Shown here: piece by piece, positions 8,016-16,807 of the stretch | How positions within the stretch are numbered: the first letter of the stretch is position 1 | How the letters are laid out: the number at the start of each line of letters is the position of its first letter | Source of the DNA: an uncultured Fusicatenibacter sp. | GTDB lineage: Bacteria > Bacillota > Clostridia > Lachnospirales > Lachnospiraceae | DNA: 64,000 bases | NCBI GenBank assembly: GCA_902493585.1 | Contig: CABUPZ010000001.1 | Span: 1 to 64,000 of the forward strand | Direction of reading: 5' to 3' | Notes under the pieces: model-generated | Databases searched by the model: none | What the model saw: the letters and a program-made list of their open reading frames with translations, nothing else | What the model was told of the DNA's origin: nothing | Program-made: the position numbers and the translations under genes

Positions 8016-8733
8016 ATGGCATCCTCCTGTTTCCATGGATCAGCAGTCTGCCCTCTTCGGACTGAGGCGCCGCAAAGATCTTCGCTGTCTCTCCAATCTC
8101 CGCAATCTGTCCCTGATCCATCACCATACACCGGCTGGTCAGGCGGCTGATCTCTTCCTTGTTATGGGACACCAGGATGGATACGCCGCCGAAGGTATTC
8201 AGCACCTCCTGAACCTCCCGTTCCATTTCCTGACGCAGAAAGCTGTCGAGAGCAGAAAACGGTTCATCCAGCAGAAGCACTCCCGGACGCGCCGCCAGCA
8301 TACGTGCCATCGCAGTCCTCTGCTGCTGCCCGCCGGATAGAATCGCGGGATAAGAGTCCGCCACATCCGTCAGATAAAAACGTTCCAGAAGCTCCCTGGC
8401 ATAATTCCGCCCTTCCCGGTCTCTTTTTTTCAGGGAAAAACAGATATTTTCCAGAACCGTCATATTGGGGAACAGCGCATAATTCTGAAACAGATAACCA
8501 ATCCCCCGCTCCCTGGCTTTCAGGCAGATCTTCTTCCCGCTGTCATAAAGAACCCTGCCGTCCAGCAGGATCCTGCCCTCATCCGGCTGCAGGATTCCCG
8601 CGATACACCGCAGCGTGACGCTCTTTCCGCAGCCACTTCTCCCGAGAATCCCAAGCACTTCATTTTCCAGCGCAAACTCTACCCGGATCGTCCCAGTCTT
8701 CACTTTTTTGACAATCTCTACCTGTAACTTCAA
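8002..8733 (-). CDS. modC: Molybdate ABC transporter ATP-binding protein
   Basis: A 243-residue ATPase with Walker A GRSGCGKS, Q-loop YLFQNYALFP, signature LSGGQQQR, Walker B VLLLDEPFSALD and the switch histidine in VSHNKEE. It lacks the C-terminal molybdate-binding (TOBE/MOP) domain found in E. coli ModC, so it is a short form. It overlaps modB by four bases (ATGA). It powers uptake of molybdate for the cofactor genes around it. Confidence 0.92.
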   Translation of the reverse strand: MKLQVEIVKKVKTGTIRVEFALENEVLGILGRSGCGKSVTLRCIAGILQPDEGRILLDGRVLYDSGKKICLKARERGIGYLFQNYALFPNMTVLENICFSLKKRDREGRNYARELLERFYLTDVADSYPAILSGGQQQRTAMARMLAARPGVLLLDEPFSALDSFLRQEMEREVQEVLNTFGGVSILVSHNKEEISRLTSRCMVMDQGQIAEIGETAKIFAAPQSEEGRLLIHGNRRMPYDLS

Positions 8734-9404
8734 AACGTATCGTCCTTTCCCCGGTTCTTTCCCTGTTCAAAATAGTTGATGGCAAGGATTGCCGCCGCAG
8801 ACATGATGACAATGATCACTGCCCACTGAAATGCCTCTTCCCGGTTTCCTCCCTGCACTGCCGTGTACACCGCCAGCGCCATGGTCTGGGTTTTCCCGGG
8901 AATATTTCCGGCAAGCATGATCGTCGCTCCGAATTCCCCCATCGCCCGGGCGAAGGCGAGGATCGTGCCCGCAATGATGCCGCTCCGGCAGTTGGGCAGG
9001 ATCACACGGAAGAAAATCTTTCCCTCATTGGCGCCCAACGTCCGGGCTGCATACAGCAGCTGCCGGTCCATCTGCTCCATCGCGCCCCGGGCGGAGCGGT
9101 ACATCAGCGGAAACGAAACCACAAATGCCGCCGCCACTGCCCCGCGCATTGTAAAAATAAAAGAGAATCCTATTTCATTGAAAAACTGCCCGATCACACT
9201 GTTTCTTCCAAGTAAGATCAACAGAAAAAAACCAACCACCGTAGGAGGGAGAACCAGAGGAAGCGTCAACACTGCATCCGCCAGCGGGCGGAGTTTTTTC
9301 AGCTTCATCACACCATAGGCGAGCGCCGTTCCCAGGATCACGGAACATACGGTTGCAAGGACCGCTACCTGCACAGATATCCACAAAGGTGACCAATCAT
9401 CCAT
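8730..9404 (-). CDS. modB: Molybdate ABC transporter permease
   Basis: A 224-residue membrane protein with five to six hydrophobic helices. The permease EAA-type loop reads AARTLGANEGKIFFRVILPNCRSG around residue 120, and a conserved RAMGEFGATIMLAGN segment is typical of ModB/CysT permeases. It starts 125 bases after modA stops, and the gap holds two hairpins. It overlaps modC by four bases. Confidence 0.93.
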   Translation of the reverse strand: MDDWSPLWISVQVAVLATVCSVILGTALAYGVMKLKKLRPLADAVLTLPLVLPPTVVGFFLLILLGRNSVIGQFFNEIGFSFIFTMRGAVAAAFVVSFPLMYRSARGAMEQMDRQLLYAARTLGANEGKIFFRVILPNCRSGIIAGTILAFARAMGEFGATIMLAGNIPGKTQTMALAVYTAVQGGNREEAFQWAVIIVIMSAAAILAINYFEQGKNRGKDDTF

Positions 9405-9419
9405 GTTTTCCTCTTTCCT

Positions 9420-9467
9420 GACGCACTTGCTGCGTCATCAAGGTAGATTTGGAAGTTTGCTTCCAAA
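9420..9467. other. Two small hairpins in the modA-modB gap
   Basis: GACGCA/TGCGTC (9420-9425/9431-9436) and TTTGGAAG/CTTCCAAA (9448-9455/9460-9467). The T run after the second stem is on the plus strand, so neither is a standard terminator for the leftward operon. They may stabilise or trim the modA message. Confidence 0.45.
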
Positions 9468-9496
9468 CTTTTTCCTCATTCTTCCTGTTGCTTTCC

Positions 9497-9521
9497 AACC
9501 GTTCAGCCAGTGAACTGTTAC
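9497..9521. repeat. Dispersed palindrome, family A, copy 2
   Basis: AACCGTTCA and TGAACTGTTAC face each other across GCCAG, directly after the modA stop. Confidence 0.55.
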
Positions 9522-9528
9522 GCCTGGT

Positions 9529-10410
9529 TTATGCAAGGAAAGTGAATCCATAGGACTCAAACGCATCCTTTGCCTCTTCGCTGGTCAGGTAGTCCAGGAA
9601 CTCCGCCGCGCCCTCCGGGTTTGCACAGTCTTTGATCACAGCCGCCGGATAAAGCACTTCCGGTCCTCCCTCCGGTGCGCTGCAGATCACCTGTACCTGA
9701 TCGCTGGTCATTGCGTCTGTCGCATATACAACACCGCAATCCGCTTCGCCTGCCTCTACCCATGCAAGCACCTCACGTACATTGCCGGCAAATACCGCAT
9801 GACTCTGCACGCCTTCCCAGTTGCCAAGGCTCTCAAAAATCTGCTGCGCATACTTTCCGGCCGGCACACTTTCCGCCTCTCCGAGGGCAATCGTTGGCTC
9901 AGAGTCCAGAATGTTCTCAAAGCTGGCAACCTGGGTATCGCCCTGCGGCGCGATCAGGACAATCTCATTTTTCAGGACATCCTTACGGGTTTCCGTATCG
10001 ATCAGCCCCTGCTCTTCCAGCGCATCCATATTTTCCTCAGCCGCTGAGAAAAACAGATCCACCGGCGCTCCCTCTTCAATCTGTGTCTGCAGCGCGCCGC
10101 TGCCGCCGAACGTAAAGGAAATCTCCATGCCCGGATTTGTCTCTTTGTATTTTTCCGCCAGTTCATTCAGTACATCCGTCAGACTTGCCGCTGCGGAGAC
10201 GGTGATGGACTGCTCTTCGCTTCCCGTCTGTTCCGCGTCAGAAGCAGAACTGCTTTCCTGTGCGCTCTCCGCATTGGCGGAAGCGTCCGATACTGCCTGT
10301 GAGCTGCCTGATGTGCTGCTCTGCGTATCTGTTTCCCCACTGCTGCATCCCGCCAGCAGGCTTGCTGCCATTACTCCTGCGATTCCGATTACTGCCAGTT
10401 TTTTTCTCAT
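9529..10410 (-). CDS. modA: Molybdate ABC transporter substrate-binding lipoprotein
   Basis: A 293-residue binding protein. A lipoprotein signal peptide ends at a LLAGC lipobox (Cys about residue 22). A Ser/Glu/Ala-rich linker of about 50 residues follows, then the ModA domain (SAAASLTDVLNELAEKY, GGSGALQTQIEEGAPVDLFFSA, and CGVVYATDAM near the end). It is anchored outside the membrane and hands molybdate to ModB. The start was set at the ATG of MRKKLAV because AGGAGG lies nine bases upstream; the ATG three codons earlier touches the ribosome site. Confidence 0.93.
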   Translation of the reverse strand: MRKKLAVIGIAGVMAASLLAGCSSGETDTQSSTSGSSQAVSDASANAESAQESSSASDAEQTGSEEQSITVSAAASLTDVLNELAEKYKETNPGMEISFTFGGSGALQTQIEEGAPVDLFFSAAEENMDALEEQGLIDTETRKDVLKNEIVLIAPQGDTQVASFENILDSEPTIALGEAESVPAGKYAQQIFESLGNWEGVQSHAVFAGNVREVLAWVEAGEADCGVVYATDAMTSDQVQVICSAPEGGPEVLYPAAVIKDCANPEGAAEFLDYLTSEEAKDAFESYGFTFLA

Positions 10411-10500
10411 TTGTCTCATCCTCCTAAAAAATATTTGTACTTTTTGTTGTTTCCATTTGCATGCTCTGTCTGGTCCGGCTTTCTCTTGTCCTGCTCTGCC

Positions 10501-10995
10501 TTATCCTTCCGTCACATTCCCGGTCAGGATATCCAGCCCGTGTCCCAGAGCCGGAAGCAGATATTCCAGATTTTCTCTGACTGCCTTCGGGCTGCCCGGA
10601 AGATTGATGATCAGCGTCTGTTCCCGTATCACGGAAACACCGCGGCTCAGCATCGCTCTCGGTGTGATCTTCAGCGAATATGCCCGCAGAGCCTCACTGA
10701 TCCCCGGCACCTGCCGGTGAGCAATCTCCAGTGTCGCTTCCGGCGTCCAGTCTCTCATGGAAAATCCGGTCCCTCCTGTGGTGAGGATCAGATCTGCCTG
10801 ATGCTCATCACAGATCTTTTTCATCTCCCCGGCAAGCAGGTCTTTTTCATCCGGAAGGACTCTGGTTTCCACCACCTGATATCCCGCCTCTTCCAGCATC
10901 CGGACTGCCTCCGGGCCGCTTTGATCCTCCCGGATCCCCTGTGCGCTACGGTCACTGACCGTCAATACAACTGTCCGATACAAGTTCCATCTCAT
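10501..10995 (-). CDS. mog: MogA/MoaB family molybdopterin adenylyltransferase
   Basis: A 164-residue MoCF-domain protein with TVSDRSAQG near the start, the molybdopterin-binding TTGGTGFSMRDWTPEA motif, and INLPGSPKA later. These proteins adenylylate molybdopterin before molybdenum insertion. The start overlaps the MOSC gene by about 44 bases. ATG 10995 is directly after GGAG, and a TTG at about 10983 is also possible with longer spacing. It lies in the middle of the leftward operon, 90 bases upstream of modA. Confidence 0.85.
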   Translation of the reverse strand: MRWNLYRTVVLTVSDRSAQGIREDQSGPEAVRMLEEAGYQVVETRVLPDEKDLLAGEMKKICDEHQADLILTTGGTGFSMRDWTPEATLEIAHRQVPGISEALRAYSLKITPRAMLSRGVSVIREQTLIINLPGSPKAVRENLEYLLPALGHGLDILTGNVTEG

Positions 10996-11404
10996 CTCCT
11001 TTCTCAATGATGCCTCCGTGAAGAACTCTCGCGAAAATCCCCTCCGTCGGCATGATACATTCTCCCATTTTTTTGTAAATCTCACAGTGGCTGTGACATT
11101 CTTTTCCAATCTGAGTTACTTCCAGAACCACATCATTGCAGCGGAGCCTGGTCCCCACCGGAAGGCTTTTGAAATCAAATCCTTCCACGACCAGATTCTC
11201 CCCAAAAGCGCCGTGGTTCACACCGGCTCCTCTTTCATTGAACTCCCGAATCCTGTCATAGGAGAGCAGGCTTACCTGGCGGTGCCAGTTTCCCGCATGA
11301 GCGTCTCCCTCTATCCCGTAATTTTCTATCAGGCGGACCTTCTCCACATTTTTCTTCTGTGTGCCGCGTTTCTCACTGATACATACTGCCAGCACTTTTC
11401 CCAT
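10952..11404 (-). CDS. MOSC domain protein
   Basis: A 150-residue MOSC (molybdenum cofactor sulfurase C-terminal) protein. Family marks are GIEGDAHAGNWHRQVSLLS, FGENLVVEG and the conserved cysteine in IGKECHSHCEIY. Stand-alone MOSC proteins are thought to carry sulfur or bind cofactor. ATG 11404 has a GAGGAAAC site. In this operon it could act in sulfuration or selenation of the cofactor (inferred). It overlaps mog. Confidence 0.85.
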   Translation of the reverse strand: MGKVLAVCISEKRGTQKKNVEKVRLIENYGIEGDAHAGNWHRQVSLLSYDRIREFNERGAGVNHGAFGENLVVEGFDFKSLPVGTRLRCNDVVLEVTQIGKECHSHCEIYKKMGECIMPTEGIFARVLHGGIIEKGDEMELVSDSCIDGQ

Positions 11405-11480
11405 TGCTGTTTCCTCTTTTCCTTTTCTTCTGTTGCTCCATGATCGAAGCATGTTTGAATCTTGCATTTTGCAATATCTG

Positions 11481-12467
11481 CTATCCTCCGATTTTCCACA
11501 TCGGTCGGCTTTCGTCGGTGTGATATCCGTCCGCAGGCTTCGCCTGAACCAGACGCGTCAGCCAGCGGCAAATCTCTTCCGGCGTTTTCCCTGCCCGGAT
11601 CAGTTCCCGGACATCCCCGTTGACCGGATGGTGAAGACAGAGTTTGATCTTTCCTTCAGCCGTCGCCCGGATCCTGTTGCAGGTACTGCAGAATCCGTGC
11701 TGTACCGCCTGGATAAAGCCGATACTCCCGGCAAAGTCCGGACGGGTAAAAACCTCCGCCGGTCCCTGTCCGGCCTGATGGCTCACAGGGAACAGAGGGC
11801 CAAACTCCTGCTCCAGGGTTTCCCGGATCTGACTGCTGTCGATCGGCGAAAAGTCCTTCCCCTCACCGATCGGCATCATTTCAATAAACCGCACCTGGAC
11901 AGGATGGGTTTTCGCCAATGCTGCCAGAGAAAGCCACTGGCTGTCGTTGATTCCTCCTACCGGAACACAGTTGATCTTGACGGGAATCTGCATTTCCAGG
12001 CAGGCGGAAAGTCCTTCCAATGCTTCCCGGCACCGGTCCCTCCCGGCAATCCTCCGGTAACACTCGGTATCAAGACTGTCCAGGCTGATATTCACACCGA
12101 AAAGTCCGGCTTCCTTCAGCTCCCGGATTTTTCCCGCAAGTCCCACCCCATTGGTGGTCATCACGACCTGTTCCACCTGAGGCAGCGCGGCGATTCCCCG
12201 CACCAGTTCCGTCAGATCCGGACGCATCAGCGGCTCCCCTCCGGTCAGCCGGATTTTCCGGATTCCCGCCATGGATGCCGCCCGGGCGAACGTGATCCAT
12301 TCCCCGGCTGTCAGCAGTTCTTCCTGCGGAAGAAAGACCGGCCCTCCGTCCGGATTTTCGGAAGATTCCGGCATGCAGTACATGCACCGGAGATTACACC
12401 GGTCCGTCACAGAGATTCTCAGATAATCGATAACCCTTCCTCTGGAATCCGTCAGTGTTTCACTCAT
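11481..12467 (-). CDS. moaA: GTP 3',8-cyclase (radical SAM)
   Basis: A 328-residue radical SAM enzyme for the first step of molybdopterin synthesis, GTP to 3',8-cyclo-GTP. The N-terminal 4Fe-4S motif CNLRCMYC is at about residues 24-31. The C-terminal second cluster reads CSTCNRIR, followed by a third cysteine in KLCLHH. The ribosome site is GGGAGGAAGG. It overlaps moaC by eight bases. Confidence 0.96.
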   Translation of the reverse strand: MSETLTDSRGRVIDYLRISVTDRCNLRCMYCMPESSENPDGGPVFLPQEELLTAGEWITFARAASMAGIRKIRLTGGEPLMRPDLTELVRGIAALPQVEQVVMTTNGVGLAGKIRELKEAGLFGVNISLDSLDTECYRRIAGRDRCREALEGLSACLEMQIPVKINCVPVGGINDSQWLSLAALAKTHPVQVRFIEMMPIGEGKDFSPIDSSQIRETLEQEFGPLFPVSHQAGQGPAEVFTRPDFAGSIGFIQAVQHGFCSTCNRIRATAEGKIKLCLHHPVNGDVRELIRAGKTPEEICRWLTRLVQAKPADGYHTDESRPMWKIGG

Positions 12468-12954
12468 TCCTTCCTCCCTGCTCTTCCCGGTAGTCCCCGC
12501 TCTTTCCGCCGCTTTTCTGACACAGGCGGATACCGTTCATCTCCATGGACCGGTCCAGCGCCTTGCACATGTCATAGATGGTCAGCAGAGCAATCTCCAC
12601 TCCCGTCAGCGCCTCAATTTCCACTCCGGTCTTTCCTACCGTTTTTACCGTACAGCAAGCCTCGATCTCCAGGGAATCTTCCAGATATTCAAAATCGATG
12701 GTGCATTTCGTCAGCGCCAGCAGATGGCACAGGGGAATCAGTTCAAAAGTGCGTTTCGCCGCCATGATTCCCGCGGTGCGCGCAATCCCAAGCACATCCC
12801 CTTTTTTCATCGTCCCCTCACGGATCTTGTCAAAAACTTCTCTGCTGACGCGGATCCTGCCTTTTGCCACCGCCGTCCGCTCCGTGATGTCCTTCTCACT
12901 GACATCCACCATCACCGCCCTGCCGGCATGATCAAAATGTGTAAATTCTCCCAT
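12460..12954 (-). CDS. moaC: Cyclic pyranopterin monophosphate synthase
   Basis: A 164-residue MoaC that converts the MoaA product into cyclic pyranopterin monophosphate. It shows [20 protein letters not shown] at the start, the PLCH segment ([11 protein letters not shown]) and [10 protein letters not shown] with the catalytic region, ending MCKALD. Its last codons overlap moaA. It starts nine bases after the MoeA-like gene stops. Confidence 0.96.
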   Translation of the reverse strand: MGEFTHFDHAGRAVMVDVSEKDITERTAVAKGRIRVSREVFDKIREGTMKKGDVLGIARTAGIMAAKRTFELIPLCHLLALTKCTIDFEYLEDSLEIEACCTVKTVGKTGVEIEALTGVEIALLTIYDMCKALDRSMEMNGIRLCQKSGGKSGDYREEQGGRNE

Positions 12955-12963
12955 GTTCCCTCC

Positions 12964-13983
12964 TTACTGCCCGAATCCGCAGTCCGGATAGGTACAGACT
13001 TCACAGTTCTGACACTGGCCGCCGTGTGCCAGCAGCACGAAATCACGCTTGGTGAGCTTCTCCCCGGTCAGCAGCCGCGGAACGATCAGATCATAGATGG
13101 AACGCTTCGCATACATCACGCAGCCCGGCAGTCCTACCACCGGCACGCCGTTGACATAGGAAAGCATGAACATAGCTCCCGGAAGCACAGGCGTTCCGTA
13201 GGTGATCACCTCTCCGCCGCAGGCACGGATCGCCGAAGGCGTCATATCGTCGGGATCCACCGACATTCCTCCGGTCACCTCTACCATATCCGCTCCCTGA
13301 CGCAGAAACTCCTGGATCGCCGCTGTGATCGCCTCCGGATCATCTCCCGGAAATACCTGGCCCATGATCTCTGCACCCAGCTCTTTTGCCTTCGCCTCCA
13401 GTACGGGCCGAATTTTATCCTGGATTCTTCCGCTCTGGATCTCAGAACCGGTGGTCACAATTCCAATTTTCGCCGGTCGGAACGGACGCACCGAGATCAC
13501 CGGCCGGTGCTCCGCACTGATCTTTTCAAATGCGGTAAGAATTTCCTCCTTCACCGCCAGCGGAATGACCCTAGCCCCTGCGAGAAGCTTGCCTTTCGTT
13601 ACCATCTTGTTTCCGTGAATGGTGGAAAAACAGATTTCATCCACATCGTTCAGCTGATACAGGCCTTCCAGATCAATCTTCAGCACGCCATCGCATGCCG
13701 CCCGGAGTTCAATCTTTCCTTCTTTCACATCACTGAACGTGATATTCTCTCCCGCCGCAGCCTGAACCATCCGCAGCGCCGCGTCGTTCTCATGTACATA
13801 TCCCTTGGCCGGATCCCACACATAAATATGGCGTTTTCCAAGATCCAGCAGCTTTTCAATATCCTTTTCCTCAATCACATGGCCTTTGGCGAACGCCCTG
13901 CCCTTAAATTTCCCCGGAACAATTTCCGTGATATCGTGACAGAGCACCATGCCGACCGCATCCTCCACTCTTACTTTATCCAT
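12964..13983 (-). CDS. MoeA-like molybdopterin-binding protein with cysteine-rich tail
   Basis: A 339-residue protein with an N-terminal half not typical of E. coli MoeA and a C-terminal MoCF domain (IGIVTTGSEIQSGRI, then VTGGMSVDPDDMTPSAIR, then GLPGCVMY). It probably binds adenylylated molybdopterin and inserts molybdenum, the MoeA role. The tail ends in four cysteines (CQNCEVCTYPDCG), which could bind a metal or Fe-S cluster. ATG 13983 has an AAAGGAC site. The 180-base gap to yqeB upstream is the largest between cofactor genes of this operon. Confidence 0.82.
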   Translation of the reverse strand: MDKVRVEDAVGMVLCHDITEIVPGKFKGRAFAKGHVIEEKDIEKLLDLGKRHIYVWDPAKGYVHENDAALRMVQAAAGENITFSDVKEGKIELRAACDGVLKIDLEGLYQLNDVDEICFSTIHGNKMVTKGKLLAGARVIPLAVKEEILTAFEKISAEHRPVISVRPFRPAKIGIVTTGSEIQSGRIQDKIRPVLEAKAKELGAEIMGQVFPGDDPEAITAAIQEFLRQGADMVEVTGGMSVDPDDMTPSAIRACGGEVITYGTPVLPGAMFMLSYVNGVPVVGLPGCVMYAKRSIYDLIVPRLLTGEKLTKRDFVLLAHGGQCQNCEVCTYPDCGFGQ

Positions 13984-14049
13984 AACTCGTCCTTTCCAGC
14001 CGCCTCCTGATACATCGGTCAATCAATAACTGAAGCGTTCTGCGTGAAT

Positions 14050-14078
14050 GTAACAGTTATTTAGTAGTCAATATACTA
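14050..14078. repeat. Family A half site and a short inverted repeat
   Basis: GTAACAGTTATTTAG (14050-14064) matches the family A half site. It runs into AGTAGT/ACTACT (14061-14066/14073-14078), a 6-base inverted repeat. The gap 13984-14163 holds no gene. Confidence 0.35.
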
Positions 14079-14163
14079 CTTATTTTGCAACCGATGCACC
14101 GGAACAGCAAATCAAAATTCTCACATTTTAAATCTCTCATATTTTAAATCACAGGTTCGTACT

Positions 14164-14976
14164 TCAAATCACAGGCGTTCTTTCACTTCTGCTCAGGATG
14201 CCTTCCAGCACGCTTCCTGCAATGCATCTTGCCTTGTCGGAGATCGTGAAACAATTTTTCTGTTCACTTTCTCTCGGATCGATATCGGCGATTTTAAACC
14301 CTTCAGTCACAGGGTAGCCGTCCCGGAGCAGTCCCCGGAGCACGCCGGTCAAAGTCGCCTTCACAGGAACTTCGTCGATGGAAGCAATGACCTGGCCTTT
14401 CTCCACGATTTCCCCGATCCTGCTATGATTTTTCATAATCCCCGCTGCCGGTGCATGGATCACCCGCTCTTTTCCATAGCCAGCAATCACTCCCGGCACT
14501 CCGGTATTGGGCAGCGCAGTTCCTTCGGTGAGAATCCGTCCCAGGTTATGTCCGCGCATCGTCTCGATCACAAGATGTGCGTCCACGCCCGCCGTAAATC
14601 CCGGCCCCAGGGCGATCACCGTGTCTGCCATATCCATCCGCGTACCGAGGTTTTTCTTTGCCAGGATCCCATCCACCAGCACCTGTGGGCGGAACTGTTC
14701 CAGACACCGGCATCCCGGGTCGATGAGAACCGGAACTTTTCCCTGCCTCTGGCACTGCATCGCATCCTCCAGGCTCTCCACACGCACAGCCTCAACGCCT
14801 TCAATGGTCCAGCTTCCCTCATAGACTGCTTCCGAAAATGCCACAAATCTGCGGATGGCAGACGGATGCTCCGTTTCCAGCGCCAGCACCGAAAATCCGC
14901 AGCGGTGAAGACGGTGGATCGTCCCCGTGGCGATATCTCCCGCGCCCCGCACAACAATCTGAAATTCCTCTCTCAT
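14164..14976 (-). CDS. yqeB: Selenium-dependent molybdenum cofactor protein YqeB
   Basis: A 270-residue YqeB-family protein with an N-terminal nucleotide-type fold (VVRGAGDIATGTIHRL). The family signature FSEAVYEGSWTIEG and VDAHLVIETMRGHNLGR follow. The family occurs with orphan SelD in genomes that have selenium-dependent molybdenum hydroxylases; its exact reaction is unproven. Its start overlaps the end of yedF by four bases (ATGA), so the two are coupled. Confidence 0.9.
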   Translation of the reverse strand: MREEFQIVVRGAGDIATGTIHRLHRCGFSVLALETEHPSAIRRFVAFSEAVYEGSWTIEGVEAVRVESLEDAMQCQRQGKVPVLIDPGCRCLEQFRPQVLVDGILAKKNLGTRMDMADTVIALGPGFTAGVDAHLVIETMRGHNLGRILTEGTALPNTGVPGVIAGYGKERVIHAPAAGIMKNHSRIGEIVEKGQVIASIDEVPVKATLTGVLRGLLRDGYPVTEGFKIADIDPRESEQKNCFTISDKARCIAGSVLEGILSRSERTPVI

Positions 14977-15629
14977 GGCCTTACCACCCTGCCTGCTTCT
15001 GTCAGGATTTCCACAATCTCATACATGTTGGTTACAGCCCCTACCGCCAGTTGATCCGACTTCCCATAATGATTCAAGCAGGTGCCGCAGGTCAGGATCT
15101 TCACTCCCTGCTCTTCCAGTCTGCGCAGATCCTCCAGACAGTCGGAACCTTTACAGGAGAGCAGCGCGCCTCCGTTATACAGCAGAATCGTCTCCGGGAG
15201 CTTTCTCTGTTCTGTCAGCGCATAGACAAAACTTTTCATCAGCAGTTTTCCAAGCACCAGATCTTTCTGTCCCATCTCATCGGAAGACAGCACCACAACC
15301 AGACCATGTCCGGCGGACGGCGCAGCTGCTTTCTCCGGCATTGTTTTTTTATCCTCTGCTTCCTCGTCCTTCCCGCGCTCGTTTTCCACGGTTTTCTCGG
15401 AAGGATTCCCGCTTTTCCAGATTTCCACCAGATAACATCCGTCCTGAACCTTTTCGCTGTCTGCCTGATACTGTTTCTGCGCTGCCATCTTGCAGAGATT
15501 CTGCACCGCAATTTCATTATCCACCAGAACCTCCACTTTTGCTCCCTCCTGGGATGCTTCCAGAGCACGCTTCGCTTCGATAACCGGCAGCGGACATGCC
15601 TTCCCTCTTGCATCAATCTGTTTGATCAT
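14973..15629 (-). CDS. yedF: Selenium metabolism protein YedF
   Basis: A 218-residue protein with two parts. The N-terminal ~75 residues are a TusA/SirA-like sulfurtransferase domain, with the active cysteine in DARGKACPLPVIEAK. The C-terminal DsrE-like domain (VVVLSSDEMGQ, then LLYNGGALLSCKGSD and LTCGTCLNHYG) carries further cysteines. A charged linker of about 30 residues joins them. It probably relays S or Se to SelD or to the cofactor. The start was set at ATG 15629 with AAAGGAAC upstream. The longer open frame has no ribosome site. Confidence 0.9.
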   Translation of the reverse strand: MIKQIDARGKACPLPVIEAKRALEASQEGAKVEVLVDNEIAVQNLCKMAAQKQYQADSEKVQDGCYLVEIWKSGNPSEKTVENERGKDEEAEDKKTMPEKAAAPSAGHGLVVVLSSDEMGQKDLVLGKLLMKSFVYALTEQRKLPETILLYNGGALLSCKGSDCLEDLRRLEEQGVKILTCGTCLNHYGKSDQLAVGAVTNMYEIVEILTEAGRVVRP

Positions 15630-15665
15630 ATGATTTCTTGTTCCTTTCCATTTCTCATGACTTAA

Positions 15666-15692
15666 TAACTGTTCGGTCTGTGAAACCATTAC
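15666..15692. repeat. Dispersed palindrome, family A, copy 3
   Basis: TAACTGTTC and TGAAACCATTAC form an imperfect inverted repeat in the selD-yedF gap. Confidence 0.4.
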
Positions 15693-15760
15693 GCATAATT
15701 TATACTGTTTTTTATTTTTCAAAACACTCTTTTCAGATTCCGGGCATCGAATCTATTTTC

Positions 15761-16792
15761 TCAGTTTCTTACCAGAATTTTCTGTGTTTCCGCCTTTGTG
15801 ATCCTGCCGACGATTCCGCAGCAGATTCCTTCTGCTTCCATCTTTGCAGCCGCCGCTTCTGCGTCTTCCTCCGGAAGGCTGATCAGAAGTCCCCCGGAAG
15901 TCTGCGGGTCAAACAGCAGCTCTTCCATTTCAAAGGAAACTCCCTGGAATTCCACAAAATCGCCGAGATGATTTCTGTTCCTCTGGGCGGCGGCCGTCAG
16001 ATAAAATTCCCCGGCGTACTCCAGACTCATAGGCAGTCTTGGAATCTTTTTGCTGTCGATCACTGCGCTGAAAGAATCTCCCAGCATCTCTTTCAAATGG
16101 CCAAGAAATCCAAACCCGGTCACATCCGTACACCCGTGCACCCGGTACTCCCGGACAATTTCCGAAGCCCGCCGGTTCAGCCGGATCATCGACTGCACGG
16201 CGCCTTCCATCGCCTCATCGGAGGCTTCCCCGATCCGTCCGGCTGTGCAGATAATCCCGACTCCCAACGGTTTGGTCAGCAGCAGCACATCTCCATCCCG
16301 GCAGCCGTTGTTGACAAAAATCCGATCGGGATGCACGGTGCCCATCACGGACAGCCCATATTTGACACCAGTATCCTGGATGGAATGCCCTCCTGCCAAC
16401 GTTCCTCCTGCTTCCTGTACTTTCTCATTTCCTCCCTGAAGGATCTTTCCCAGAATATTCAGATCCATCTGTTCCGGAAAACAGACGATGTTCAATGCCG
16501 TCTTCACATCCCCGCCCATCGCATACACATCGCTGAGGGCATTCGCCGCCGCAATCTGTCCGAACAGATACGGGTCTTCCACCATCGGCGGAAAAAAGTC
16601 CAGAGTCTGTACAATTGCTATATCGTCCGAAATCCGATAAACGGCGGCATCATCCGAGCTGTCATATCCAATGATAAGATTTTTATCCCTTACTTTGGGT
16701 TTTTCCAGTTTTTCCAGCACACGTGCCAGCGCTGCCGGTCCAAGCTTCGCAGTACATCCCCCGCCGGTGCAAAATACTATTTCTTCTGCCAT
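15761..16792 (-). CDS. selD: Selenide, water dikinase (selenophosphate synthetase)
   Basis: A 343-residue SelD that makes selenophosphate from selenide and ATP. The N-terminal active motif reads [10 protein letters not shown], with cysteine (TGT) rather than selenocysteine and the catalytic lysine three residues on. ATP-binding motifs include [23 protein letters not shown] and [10 protein letters not shown]. No selA, selB or tRNA-Sec is in the window. With yqeB, yqeC and yedF beside it, this matches the 'orphan SelD' pattern in which selenophosphate serves a molybdenum hydroxylase cofactor. ATG 16792 has GGGAGAG upstream. Confidence 0.96.
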   Translation of the reverse strand: MAEEIVFCTGGGCTAKLGPAALARVLEKLEKPKVRDKNLIIGYDSSDDAAVYRISDDIAIVQTLDFFPPMVEDPYLFGQIAAANALSDVYAMGGDVKTALNIVCFPEQMDLNILGKILQGGNEKVQEAGGTLAGGHSIQDTGVKYGLSVMGTVHPDRIFVNNGCRDGDVLLLTKPLGVGIICTAGRIGEASDEAMEGAVQSMIRLNRRASEIVREYRVHGCTDVTGFGFLGHLKEMLGDSFSAVIDSKKIPRLPMSLEYAGEFYLTAAAQRNRNHLGDFVEFQGVSFEMEELLFDPQTSGGLLISLPEEDAEAAAAKMEAEGICCGIVGRITKAETQKILVRN

Positions 16793-16807
16793 CAATTCTC
16801 TCCCTCT

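Noticed and set aside
12724..14010. 428-codon plus-strand frame opposite moaC and the MoeA-like gene
   Set aside because: Shadow frame; the leftward genes match known families.
15761..16792. Selenocysteine codon in selD
   Set aside because: The active-site residues are TGC and TGT, plain cysteines; no in-frame TGA.
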